A model generated the notes under the pieces. It saw nothing but the letters and a program-made list of their open reading frames with translations. It made no database searches and was not told where the DNA came from. A stretch of 64,000 nucleotides of DNA from Akebia trifoliata (lineage: Eukaryota; Streptophyta; Magnoliopsida; Ranunculales; Lardizabalaceae): NCBI GenBank assembly GCA_017979445.1, contig CM030711.1:45989560-46053559 (forward strand). The letters are read 5' to 3'. This document shows, piece by piece, positions 45,229 through 62,598 of this stretch. Positions within the stretch are counted from its first letter, which is position 1. Each line of letters starts with the position of its first letter. The position numbers and the translations under genes are program-made.

Positions 45229-46044
45229 GGATTGAGAGAAATAGAGAGAAGAGAAACTCATTAAGAGAAGAGAAACACAATTTCTTTCCACTATGTTTGG
45301 ATTGACTGGAGAGAACTTATGACAACTTTGAAATTTTAAAATATCTTAAAAGTGATCTAGGGGTAGAGTCGGAATTATAAAATATTTTAAAAGTGTTTCT
45401 CTCCATTTCTCTTCACTTTTGGATAGAAAGAAAACTTAACTTTTTTTTCTCTCCTCTTCTCTCCAATTCTTTTCTCTTCTCTCCCCACTTAACAATCCAA
45501 AGAAGTAGGGCTTAAACGGGTCAGGTCGGGTCGGATATGTGTCTACCCATATCCATATCCAAAGTTTTAATTCGGATACTACTAGTTCAAACCATATTCG
45601 ATTTTTTTATTACTTTCATTAAACCCATATCCATATCTGATCCAACCGAATTAATTAATTCGAGTTGGTCAGATTAAAAAATATTGCTTAAACGTGATTT
45701 GAACTTAAGACCTCTTCCCTTTTGAAAATAAACTTTGACCATTACACCTAACACTCATTTATTGATGAATGATAGACAAAAAAAAATATAAAAATATAAC
45801 ATACCACGTACAAAATAATATATCATTCGGATATAGGCGGATATAAGGATGGGTTCATGTCCGACCAGTATCCAACTCGGGTCAAGGGACATCAACCCCT
45901 ATTTTAATTCGGATATGCTTGAAGAACCCAAATTCGTTAAAAATCGGATTTGGATTTAAGATAAAATCTAAAACAAGAGAAATTGAGAGAAACTCATTTA
46001 TTTTCTCTTCTCTTCTCTCAATTTCTCTCAATCCAAACATAGCG
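45229..46044. mobile_element. MITE with ATTTGGATTGAGAGAA termini carrying a nested insertion
   Basis: Left end atatttggattgagagaaat; right end is the inverse of atgtttggattgagagaaat. AGAGAAGAGAAA tracts follow at each end. A different element (45507-45902) appears nested inside. Confidence 0.7.
45507..45902. mobile_element. hAT-like fragment nested in the MITE at 45229-46044
   Basis: Starts TAGGGCTTAAACGGGTC and ends with the inverse of TAGGGGTTGATGTCCC. Subterminal repeats of the type CATATCC/GGATATG and GGGTCGG occur. No clean TSD was found. Confidence 0.5.
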
Positions 46045-46829
46045 TAAGATTCAATTTACTTTAACCTTTGGTAATTCATAGTTAATATAACCTACAAATA
46101 CAACTCGAAAATGACACAGAATTAGCATGTTTATGTTGAGCCTATTCATGTCAATTTAACCCAATTATTAAATGGGTTGTGTCCGGATTGGGAACATCAA
46201 CCCCTTTGACCTTGTTTAATTATCATGTTAGTACTGTGCAGTGCTAACTCACGTACAGCTCAACCTGTATATAATTCATTTGCGTAGGTTACAATCATGT
46301 TGATCCACGTACAACCCAACCCGAACCTACTTAGAAATTTATAGATATGTTTACTATGTTATAATTGTGTCGGGTCATGTTCACAAGTTATGCATGTCAG
46401 TCAGAATATGATTATACAATACAACCCAACATCTTTATGAGACAAGTTGCATGGGCCTTTTTTTACCTGATAAATGGGTTGGATTCAAATATAAGGTTTT
46501 GACATGATTATTAAATGGATTGGGTTTAGGTTGGGTAAATTTTCATAATACCCTTCAACATGAGGCAACCTGGTAGCTAGTATTTGGAAACTAAATATAC
46601 CTTTGAAAAACCCATTTTTCAATTCATATTTTTTAGGGGTTGAAGGTAAGCCCATTTTAACAAAAGAAGATATTTATCTTCAATCCTAAATTCCAAAGCA
46701 AAGGTTAATCCACCAAAGATTGGGTAATCCGCATTTGATAATCTCATATCATGTCAATCATATCATATTTGCAAGTGACACCTTAGTATTTTTTGATCAT
46801 TCAAGGGAGCAGGTGAGGGTTCACGTGTG
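46045..46829. other. Repeat-like intergenic DNA, no gene
   Basis: Several stretches alternate aacccaa and ttgggtt, as in decayed hAT elements, but boundaries are not visible. Confidence 0.4.
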
Positions 46830-48488
46830 TTATTATGTTGTTTTGAGGTTATTTTCGGTTTGCATATTAACTACAAAAAATTAAGATATTTGGGGTGGGT
46901 GATATGTCAAATCTTCTGGTAATGGCGACCACATTAGGGGTGTAGTGATGATATTCTTCCTTCGTCATACTTGAGTTTACCACGAGGGACTCCTTACAAC
47001 AACAAAAGGATTTAGGATGAGGTTATCGAGAGATTGAAAAAGAGGTTAAGCTTATGGAAGGCTAGATATTTCTCTAAAGGAGGTAAAGTTATGTTAATCA
47101 AAAGTACTTTATCTAGTATTCCCATTTATTTTCTTTCTTTTTTCTCCTTTCCCAAGTTAGTGAAAGTTTGTTTAAAAAGACTCGTGCAAAATTTCTTGTG
47201 GAATGATAAAAACGATAGTAGGAAGTATCATCTTATGAATTGGAAGTTGGTGTGCATTCCTAAGAGAAATGAAGGTTTGGGAATTAGAGGCCCAAGGTTA
47301 ACTACTAACATTTTTTTGGGTAAGTGACTTTGGAGGTTTGGAGATGAGAGGGGGTAATTTGTGGAGGACGGTAGTTCAAGTTAAGTATGAGGAGAAAAAA
47401 ATTGGTTGGGATAGTGGCAATGCCAAGGGCACTTATGGTTGTAGTGTATGGAAGGGGATTCTTGAGGGGGTCGACCAATTTGAGAGGTGGACCTAGCTTA
47501 GAGTGGGGTTAGGGATATGGTTAGATTCTTGGATGACATATGGTGTATTGACTCGTCTTTGTCATCCCAATATCCTTTTTTTATACATTTGCTCTTTGAA
47601 AAAAATATTGTTTAGTGAAGGATTGTTTGATTAGAAACAAAAATACTATTTCATTGGATCTGAGATTCAAGAGGAACTTTAATGATTGGGAGATAATAGA
47701 TGTTACATCTTTTCTTACTCTTTTTGAATTCTTTTCATCCCAAGGTGAATGATCAAGATAAGAGGGAATGATTCTAGGCTAAGGACAAGAGCTTTTTTGA
47801 TTTGTTCTTTCTACAATTGTTTCCTTTCGCCTTTTGGAACTTTTTTCCCGACTTCCATTATTTTGTCTAATCTTGTTCTGTCCAAGGTTTCTTTTTGTGT
47901 GGCTCGTTTCATTAGAAATAATCCTCACCTTAAACGATTTAATCTCCCGATGGTGGATTACTCCAAATTTATGTTATTTGTGTTTGATTAATGAGGAATT
48001 GATGAATCATATCTTAATCCATTGTCTGTTTTCTTAAAATATTTGGATGTCCTCCTTGTCCAAATTCCAAGTAGATTGAGTTTTATTGTATTCTTTCTCT
48101 TCCATCTTGGAATGGTGGATCTTCAATACCTTTGTCTTTAGAAGAAGACACCTTTGGACGATTCTTCCTTTCGTCGTGATTCAGGGTCTTTGGAAGAAAA
48201 AGAACAACATGATTTTTCAGAGTAAGGAGAGTTTGTCCTTAACTGTGTTTTTGGAGATTTCGGTCAAATCTCAATAGGGATTTCAAGGGAGTTACCTTTT
48301 TAGGATTTTATTTTCAGATGGGAGCATTTGTGTGACATGTAGTTCCTGTTCGTTTTTCATTTTTTAATGTTTTTTTTGTTTTATCTTTTTCTCTCTCTTG
48401 TTTGAGGGCTACCTCAACCTCCTTATATCTTTGTCTTGTTTTATTATGGTTTTCCTCCATGAAAATTTTACACTTATTAAAAAAAAAA
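46830..48488 (+). mobile_element. 5'-truncated, degenerate L1 LINE relic
   Basis: Enters in the RT thumb region (about 46870, resembling VGDMSNLLVMATTLG), continues LSLWKARYFSKGGKVMLIKS (47037-47096) and NEGLGIRGPRL, then passes through broken frames to the zf-RVT and post-zf-RVT part (LPFVVIQGLWKKKNNMIFQS near 48165). It ends in an A-run at 48479-48488. Multiple stops and frameshifts show it is dead. Confidence 0.85.
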
Positions 48489-48971
48489 CCTAAATTTTGA
48501 AGAAGTAAAAGAGGATTGAATTTTGGATAGAAGGTTAAAGTAAGGTTGAAAATGATGGATTAAAGAAAAAGTTAAAAAATAATTTATCATAGAGCTTGAA
48601 GTTAAAAATCAAAGGTTTTTTTTTTTTTTACAAAGAAGTCGAAGAAGAGGGTATTTAGGTCAGTTTCATTATTTGGTCTACAAGATAAGCTTGAGGTCAA
48701 GATAGTGTTGGACTAACCCCGCCGAAAATAACTAAAATTACAGGATTACCCCTAAGAAGCTCCAATCGTTGAAGTCGCTCACCCGTTTCAGTTTCTTCAG
48801 ATAAAAAACAAAAAATAAAAACTCCAGAAAAGAAAAATATAAGCATATTCTCTTCTCTAATCTCTATTCTTCCTTTTCGAGTTTCTTTAAAATTGAGAAA
48901 GTTACTGTAATTCTTGTTTCTTATTATCTGAAAATTTGATCAATCGAGGAGGAGAAGGAGAGATCTAGGGC
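48489..48971 (+). other. CK1 promoter and 5' leader region
   Basis: About 480 bp between the LINE tail and the CK1 start codon. The last 150 bp (CT-rich, ctcttctctaatctctattc) look like a 5' leader. No TATA box can be assigned with confidence. Confidence 0.4.
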
Positions 48972-54915
<5,944 letters not shown>

Positions 54916-54954
54916 TCGGTATAATGTGCTTATCTGATTTAAAAATGTGGTGTA

Positions 54955-55450
54955 CTTTCAACAACAAAGCTTATCCCAAAGATTTGGGGTCGGGTAAACC
55001 AATCCTCTCCATTCCATTCTGTCCAAAGTCAAGTGTTTTGTTGTTGAACATTTCTCCATCCACATTCTTTTGGTTTCTCCTCTCGCTTTAGAACCTTCAA
55101 CTTGAATATTTTTTCTATTGAGGCTGCAAACAATCTTCGTTAGACATGCCCAAACCATTTCGGTCGACTTTATTTTAGTTTATTGCCTATTGGAGTTACT
55201 CGTCCATTTTCTGGAATGTGCTCATTTCTAAGTTTATCTTTCCTATTCTTTCTACTCAAACCATCTCAACATCCTTATCTCTTCCATGCTCAATTTCTTG
55301 ACCTGATGCTTCTTAACCACCCACTATTCAACCCCATAAAGCATTCAAATTTATTTGAACACACATCTCTAGATTTTGGAGGCTTTCAATATGCCATGTC
55401 AACTGCTATGAGGCATTTTCATTATAGAATTTACTTTTTGGTGGATTACT
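54955..55450 (-). mobile_element. RTE-type LINE 3' fragment just downstream of CK1
   Basis: On the minus strand the translation contains SRPKWFGHA.RRLFAASIEK and EWRGLVYPTPNLWDKLCC, the RWFGHV...WR...LWDK pattern of plant RTE reverse transcriptases. It ends in aaatctttgggataagcttt followed by gttgttg, the usual RTE 3' end. Stops show it is inactive. Confidence 0.72.
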
Positions 55451-57893
55451 GAATTGTCATTTTATTTCTTTAGCAAAAGATCGGGAGGAGAAGTCCCTGG
55501 ACATGTTTACTGGCTGTGAAAGGACTGCTAGTTAGTTTTTAGTCCCATCCTTGCATTGCAGCTTACAGACTGAACCTCTCAAGTGACAACAAACATTTGG
55601 TGATGTTAAAAGGATTGGTCTACTCAAAGCGCGGCTGCTGTTACGTATATAGCTGGCACAAGTAAGCTGCGGCAGTCTGTTCTATAGTTCCATGTAACAT
55701 GAATGGCGTGAAGAGTATTCTTGCATTTTTCTATTAATAGTTTGTACATTTTTTTGTTGTGCTATATGGTGGTTGTTTGACAGTGCTTGTCTTTTATGTA
55801 GTTAAGGATTTTGAGTTTTTTGTTTGTTGTTTTACAAATTTTCTATTATCAACGTGTTGATTGTTCTCATGGATCAGTTTTAACTTAGGTACTCAAGCCC
55901 TTCCGGATCTGAATACAGTAATCTAGTGTTTCAGATCCGAATTTTTGATGGTTTCCCATATGGAGCTTTCATCTGGTAGATGTCCTGTGAGTTATGTCTA
56001 ATTTAATTGATGAAAATTCTAATTTATAATTTTATTGTTCAATTTTCATATATTCCACTTGACAATATTTACTTTTCTCAGAGAATGATATTACATCCAC
56101 TTCAAATGCAGATAACAAATCTATATGAATAGTTTCTGGTCAACTGAATAAGCTCATGTGGAACACAGCTTCATAATGGAGAAAATGTGTGGGCCTCAAA
56201 AGTTCCAGATTTTGAAGGTAAAAAGTGATTTTAAAAATAGTCCATCGGTGTGCACTAAGATGCCCAAATATGCTATTCTGATACAGCTTCACAACTCTTT
56301 TTTTCCCCCAAAAAAATTAGTGACAGATGTGGGCTGGTATCCTATTCACTTCTTGGTAACATGCTTTATTATTATTATTATTATTTTTTGCTTTCGGATT
56401 TTCTAAGACTAAGTATCTTTTCTTTTTGTATGATAGTTATATAAACTTCAATTGTTGCAAAGTCTTTTTTGGATAAAACTTGTTTAAAAAAAAAAAAAAA
56501 AAAAACTATTTACGGATTATTTGCACAGGATAAACAAATTGTTAGGAGTTAATGAAATAATTTATAGTGCAAAATAAAATAACAAGATTACAACTTAAAA
56601 GTATCCTGCAGTGTCTGTAAAAAATATCTTATGTGACCATCACTCCCATCTATATGTTTTGGGTTGATGATTTACCGTGTTAGGTTGAATCAACTTTTTG
56701 GTTTAAATCTAATGTTAGTTTTACCAGAAATAGAGAGGTTGCTGCTTGCATTCTCTCCATTTTATTAAAGGACTCATGATCTATGATTCGATATTTGGTG
56801 CAACGGTTTAATAATTAAACTTCTTCAAAGCTGTGTTTCCCTTGATTTTTTTCTTTCTTTTTTTGATCTCTTATTTACTATATTTCTGCCAAGGAGATGG
56901 CATTCAATGGATCATTGTTGAAGATCCTTTATTTAGGTAGAAGCAAATTTCCTTGGAAAATGCGAGTTTTAGGTGTATGATTGCTACATTTTCCACCTAA
57001 AACGAGTTCTCCCCTAAGGAGGAAAATGCTTTCTCCCTGATAAAGTTATTCTCTAACGATTACCTCCATCCCCAAAACTGAAAACAAACTCCCTTTTTAA
57101 CGCTTTCCTATGTGTAAACATTAGAATTCATTTTCCTAATTGAAGAATTTTTTTTTCTTTGAAAACAAATTCTTTGCTGTCATAAAGACATGAAAGGACC
57201 CCAACTTCAGTTTTCAGAAAAATATTGGCTTGTTCATGAGGTGTGTAGACTGTAGAAAATATAATCTTAAGATTCAAGATGATTGGTTTTGGGTAGAAAA
57301 TCAAGGCGTTGTGGCTAAAAATTGAAAGAGTCCGACTAACCTGACCAAAATTGATTTAACTCTCACGGGTCAATGAACTCACCTTGTGGCTTCCAAAAAT
57401 GTGATCCAATACCACAGGGATGTAGAGGACAAAATTCTCAGAACTTTGAAAAAATAAAAAAAATAAAAAAAAATGTTAATTTTCATCGTTGGATTTTAAT
57501 TTAAAATTTGAGAGTTCCATGAAAGTTTGGTAGCCATCCAATTTCATAACCTTGGATCAAGTCTAAAAGAAATTATTATTAATTTTTTTGTTTCTCGATA
57601 CGAGTTTTTTCATGAAATCTAGAGGGATGTGGTGTTGGATTGCATTTGACAATCCGTTTGAGCTTAAGTACTCTTGGTAAGAGAAAATCTTACTAAGCAA
57701 CGGAATTGTTTTTCAAATTTAAGAAAAGTGAGTTAGATTATCACTCATCCTTTTATATTAGTGTCTCATGTAAGGTGTGGGCCGGGGTTACGTGATCATC
57801 AATTTAAAAACATGGTATAACAAACATAAACGTACCTATCTAAAACTCACACACAAAAAATTGTGGATTTTCATCATGTGATGTTTACAAATC
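55451..57893. other. CK1 3' flank and intergenic DNA, no gene recognised
   Basis: Includes probable CK1 3'UTR sequence after the RTE fragment and AT-rich DNA with a short ATT repeat near 56370 and an A-run near 56490. No coding frame has domain support. Confidence 0.5.
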
Positions 57894-58621
57894 CTACATG
57901 TGCATGCCCGACTGGAGAGCCATCTTCCTAACTTGTTCCTTTAGCTTTTCTTCTGTCATCTTCACCTGCAAAGCCCTCCCATTTCTTAAGAATTTTTTAT
58001 TATTTAAAATTTGAACATATACTAAATCATATTTTATTGCCCTATTTTGCAAAATAATTTCGGAAACAAATAAATAAATATTAATTGATAATATATTTTA
58101 AATTTTAGCAATATTTATTTTTCCTTTTTCAGAAAGTTTGACTGTTTGACTTAATATATACTTTGCATATCAAATCAAATTGGATCCTTGTCGGATTGGT
58201 CCTAGATTGATTCCGGATCCGATCCATTGACAACCCTTTCAATTAGGTTGAATTCAAAGCTTTACTTAGCAGTCCTTACTTGGTGGCCAATTTTTTTATA
58301 ATTTTTTTTTTCAAAATTTAAAATAAAATAAATAGAAAATGAATAAAGAGGTACCTTAATGAAAGCTGTTGCACGTAAAGGGTGAGGGTAGATGGTTTCA
58401 ACAGAGTTGAATCCGATTTCGAAGTTCGAACCCTAGAGACTCTGTCACTCTCACTACATCTCCTACGATGCTGGGCCCACCCTTACCGCTTATTTTCATC
58501 ACAAATATTTTTTCTTCAAGTCTATCTGTATCCATCTTCATTACAGTCACACATAATTTTCACTTGGATGTTATTGACACTCCAATTTATATTTAAGTAT
58601 ATAATATTTTTTTATGATCAG

Positions 58622-58757
58622 TGCTGGAGTGATCTCGGTGGGGGACACACGGGAGACACTTTGACATGGTGGTGAGCACATGGCCATAGATGATAGGCAT
58701 CTACGGACATGCGTGCACCATCACGTTAAGGTGTCCCCCATTGAAGTCACTCCAGCA
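58622..58757. mobile_element. Fold-back MITE, family A copy 5, next to bHLH exon 3
   Basis: The tip TGCTGGAGTGATCTC pairs with gaagTCACTCCAGCA. The arms share GGGGGACAC, and the core is CCATAGATG / GGCATCTACGG. It lies directly upstream (minus strand) of the third bHLH block. Confidence 0.85.
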
Positions 58758-58890
58758 TGACTCTTTTTTATATTATAAATTTTTGGACATAAGAGCATCA
58801 AATGTTTGGTCTCATAGGAAAGTACTCCTAGGGTTTTCCCTTGAAAAATGAATCTGTGTTGACCTCTAAGAATCGTGGCCATTATACACC

Positions 58891-59115
58891 CTAAGGGGTT
58901 GGCTTAGTGGCAAACCAAGCCTTGATAAGTCCCTCAAGAAGGTAGGTAAAGCGTTTGAAATCCCACGAAGCAATGAATTCCTTGGGGCCACCCTCCAGGT
59001 CTAATTGACCCTCGACTCATCTAGGTTGCATGTAGGATTTTTCGAGAGTGTGGTGTGCATGACCGTGGAATCAGTTCGGAAGGGTGGGGATACCCATGAT
59101 AAGCAAAAAAGCAAA
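58891..59115 (+). mobile_element. tRNA-derived SINE
   Basis: The head ctaaggggttggcttagtgg contains an A-box-like TTGGCTTAGTGGCAA, followed by a B-box-like GCGTTTGAAATCCC. The body includes a ggaatcagttcggaagggtg block and the tail is A-rich (aagcaaaaaagcaaaaaaag). No clean TSD was identified. Confidence 0.65.
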
Positions 59116-59132
59116 AAAAGAAGAGTTGTGAC

Positions 59133-59276
59133 TTTCTGACGCCCCCTCTGCCATACGCTCCCTGACGTGGCATGTGTTAGAACCATAGATTTATTTTCTC
59201 AGGATACACAAACGTATTCTCCTTAAGTATGTACAATTGTGTATCTCAAGGAAAAATCTATCGGGGCATCAGAAAA
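59133..59276. mobile_element. Palindromic MITE, copy B2, in the bHLH intron 2
   Basis: The termini TTTCTGACGCCCC and ggggcatcagaaaa are inverted. The stem also has ATAGATTTATTTTCTC against its inverse, and GATACACAA/TTGTGTATC. It matches the copy at 8463-8574. Confidence 0.72.
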
Positions 59277-60070
59277 TCTTTATTAAAAAAGAATAGTGTC
59301 CGTTGTTACAACGCATTGGTCCATGGAGGAGCCTCAAATGATGTCTGAAGCTCTTCATCTAATGAACGGTTGATATGGGAGAATATATACTGATCCCTAG
59401 GAACCCACTACTGGCAAAAGAAGGCTGAAATGAGAAGCAATTCTCGAGGGATTCCTTGGAAAATCGATCCTTTAGAACATATGTATCAAAGGAATCTCAT
59501 CATTCATACATAAAGATTTGTATATTAGATTTTATAATTAACGGTAAACTTACCTCAAGAATATGTGATTTTTTCCTTGGATTGATTGATGAAATTGTGG
59601 GAAGGGGCTGCATCACTCTACTTGTCTCTTTTATTTGCAAATTATTTGATAGGTCTTTCTCAATTCGATGAATTTCTTCATGGATGCTCCTAAGATGATT
59701 AAGGGCATCAATTATAATTGATCTCTTGTCCCTCTGCAAGCATTCAATTCCAACAAATAATCGAAGAATATGTAGAAAAATCAATTAAGCTTACTATTTT
59801 TCAATTTTTTTTTTCTTCTTAAATTTAAATGTATCGACATGTATTGTATAGATTTATGGGGAACGTCAATGTACAAGGCTTCATGAGAAGGTTAGAATTC
59901 TTCACCAATTAAGTTTCTAAAAAATACCTCTTAGAAAGAATTTTATTTTGTCTTTTAGTTAAAAAAAAAAAAAAAAAAAAAAAACAAGGATTTTATTATA
60001 CTAGTGGTAATTTCATAAATATCATAAAACATTTAATGCTAATTTTGTCTTTCAAAATTTTTTAGATTTA

Positions 60071-60234
60071 GGCTGGGGTGACACAAATGGAGACACAAAG
60101 GTGACAAAATGATATAGTGTACACATTACCATAGATACTTTTCCACGAGATATGAGTAAAAAGCATCTATGGTTATGTGCATGCCACCACATCATTTTTG
60201 TCACCTTTGTTTCTCCGTTTGTGTCATTCCGGCA
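60071..60234. mobile_element. Fold-back MITE, family A copy 3, in bHLH intron 1
   Basis: The tip GGCTGGGGTGACACAAA and its inverse TTTGTGTCATTCCGGC flank arms containing GGAGACACAAAGGTGACAAA in both orientations. The core is ACCATAGATAC / GCATCTATGGT with loop GAGATATGAGT. Arms are the same type as copy 2 at 26420. Confidence 0.9.
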
Positions 60235-60489
60235 TTTTCAAAATTTTTATCCAAAAAACATGGATTTTATTCTAATTATCCATGACGTTTTTTTATTTTA
60301 TTTTATAAATATCACAATATCTATATATAAAAAATATTTACGAAAGTGCCATTGTATAATGACGACAAAACCCTCTCTTCGGATTAAAAAATAAAACATT
60401 AACTGCTTTGCAATAACATTTTCTGAAAAAATAAATTATGGTCATGTGATTTTTCATTTACAAAATCCTTTTAATTTTTTAAGACGGGT

Positions 60490-60650
60490 TTCGAGACCTG
60501 TAGGCCTAACTAGCAGGGACGAGACAACTAACCTCTTAGAATATCGTATCTCGACCAAATCAGTACATGCAATACCCATACAAGCTACACATACCAAGTA
60601 ATTAGGGATAAATCCTTGCGGGTGGTCAATAAGAGGCTTGAACCCATCCA
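60490..60650. repeat. Dispersed repeat shared with 21320-21470
   Basis: Shares ctcttagaatatcgtatctcg, agctacacataccaagtaa, ttagggataaatcc and gtggtcaataag with the other copy. gggttcaagcc on the reverse strand resembles a Pol III B box. Confidence 0.55.
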
Positions 60651-61911
60651 TTCTTTTTAGATTAAAACTAAATTCTAAACGCTTTTTAAAATGCATCTTT
60701 CACTATGTGAAAACTGGAAAATTCGATAGAAAAAATTAACGGGCGAAGGCTCACAAATTTTAGAAACTGAATTTTGACGGTCTAGGACCATCGAAATTCT
60801 TGATATTCCCAGATTTGACGGCTTAGAGTTGTTGAATTTCTCCTATCTTTCATTAATTTGACCCATTGAAAAAAAATAAATTTGACAATGAAAAATTCGA
60901 TGCCAATTTGACCTCTTAGTCCGTCGAATTTTATGAAATTTGACGGCCAAGGTCGTCAAATTTGGGCTTTTTTTCACATGTGTTTGGAAAATCCAAGGTT
61001 GTAGGCCATGTATATAATCCACAAATATCAAGATGGCATCATCTGACCCATCACCTGTGCAGCAGTAATGAAAAACAAACAGCCATGTTTCCTTCAAAAA
61101 CACATGAAATCTAACTTAAGACTCGGTTTGTAAAAAATTAGAGAGAAAAAAAGTGGTGGGAGGCAACATGTTTTCTGTTAGTTTGGAGGAATCTTGTCTG
61201 TTTGCTTCTCATTTAACAGCTTAACAACATCATGTAGTAACAGCAAATCCGAAAAATTCAAGAGTTTACGTGCATGAAAATTGCAAGAAATTAAAATAAT
61301 ACCTTAGTTATGTTGAGAACAAGAGCTCGAAGAGCAAGCAACTGTTGACTTATTCTCTTCCTTCTGTTTCTCTCTGATACCAAGTTCTTACAACTAAACT
61401 GTTCTTCTTTCGATTCTTCATCATTAATATTAAACTCTTCTTCTTCCTCCTTACGAGCTGTTAAAGAAATCTCAACCACATTTTCTTTCATCAACAATCT
61501 ATCTTTATCAATCTCTGATGTTGATGAATCCATGTTAACAAACATAAATGGATCACCATCATCATCATCATCATCTGTAATAAAGCCATTGATGATATCT
61601 TTTTCTTCTATCAATGGTGGACCCACTACTGATTGTGTAACTGTTGGTTGATGATGATAACTAGTACTGGTCTACAATCTTCCCAAAAGTCAAAAGAGGA
61701 TGAATCGTAAACTGGGTCGGCATTGAAATCAGATTCCAAGAATTGTAGAAGATGTTCATTATTAGGTATCTTGGTAGGGTAGCTCATAATCATGTGTGAA
61801 AGTCATCAAAATCAAGCCAAGAAGACATGATTACGGTGCTTATCGAAGTTGTATTCATGGTTGGTTGATCTTGCTCTAGGAAAGAAAAGGAAGTTGAGTT
61901 GGCTTCCATGA

Positions 61912-62422
61912 AATCTTATCTAATTCTATCTTACTTAGATCTCTAAGCTTGGAAGTTGCAGTAGGGTTTGTTAGCAAATGAACAAGTAATTAACCCTAGT
62001 AGCAAATCTTCATAGACCCCACTTTGGCTATCTTTTGGGTAATTTGTGAGGTACCCTCGCACTTTTGGTTGAAGTTAGAGGTGCTCAGGTTCTCAAACTG
62101 TCTTACTCTTTGATCACATCTTGAGATACTAACAAAAATGGCCAAAATGCCCTCATCTTCAACCTCTTGCCAAAGAAGCCCTTGATTTTCTTCAAAGACC
62201 CACTTTCTTGTCAAAGGGAATATTTTTTTTCCAATGTTTGGTGCATGGGTTTGAAACTCATCGAATCTACTCGAATTAATTGGATTTTTAGGTGACTCAA
62301 CCCTAAAACTCAGTGTCAAACTTGGTAAATTCATATAAACAAGTCAGAAACTCGATCGAGTTATTTAGTTTTATATAATATTTTTGTGGAGAACAATCTA
62401 AAAAAAAAAAAATGAAGAGAAC
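61912..62422. other. Upstream of the bHLH locus, no gene
   Basis: No coding frame with domain support. Repeated aactcg/actcga stretches near 62250-62370 suggest a decayed DNA transposon into which the next MITE was inserted. Confidence 0.4.
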
Positions 62423-62598
62423 CGTGATAATATGATGCTCTCCTTTGACAAACACCCCCATCACAGAACTGTAGATTGTTTGCCTTGGGATACACAAGAA
62501 AAAGTTTATGGTTCTATCTATCCTGAGGCAAACGATCTACCATTCTGTGATGGGGGGCATATGGGGGTGTTTGTCAGAAGGGGGTGTCATATTATCAT
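62423..62598. mobile_element. Fold-back MITE with GTGATAATATGA termini
   Basis: The left arm gtgataatatgatgctctcc...gacaaacacccccatcacagaa pairs with the right arm ttctgtgatggggggcatat...gtcatattatcat. Stem blocks GTTTGCCT and AGATTGTTTGCC recur inverted. The loop (gatacacaag, tttatggttc) resembles those of the B copies. Confidence 0.82.

Larger units (their letters stand above)
57894..61911 (-). pseudogene. bHLH transcription factor gene (bHLH35/27-like), apparently frameshifted
   Basis: Four coding blocks are visible. Block 1 (61911-61303) starts MEANSTSFSFLEQDQPT but breaks twice: TGA follows DFDDFHT, the next frame reads LLQFLESDFNADPVYDSSSF, and a third frame is needed for the acidic stretch and the basic-helix region (KNLVSERNRRKRISQQLLAL). 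Block 2 (59733-59554) continues DKRSIIIDALNHLRSIHEEI, giving helix 2. Block 3 (about 58555-58355) is an ACT-like region (EEKIFVMKISGKGG, VRVTESLGFE), but a 7-bp tandem duplication shifts frame and gives TGA at 58400-58398. Block 4 (57965-57894) reads VKMTEEKLKEQVRKMALQSG to a stop. The basic region keeps the Glu and Arg used for E-box contact. Pro to Leu and Met to Arg changes (ALVLNITKRDK where ALVPNITKMDK is usual) suggest relaxed selection. TEs fill introns 1 and 2. Sequencing error could explain one break, hardly three. Confidence 0.72.
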
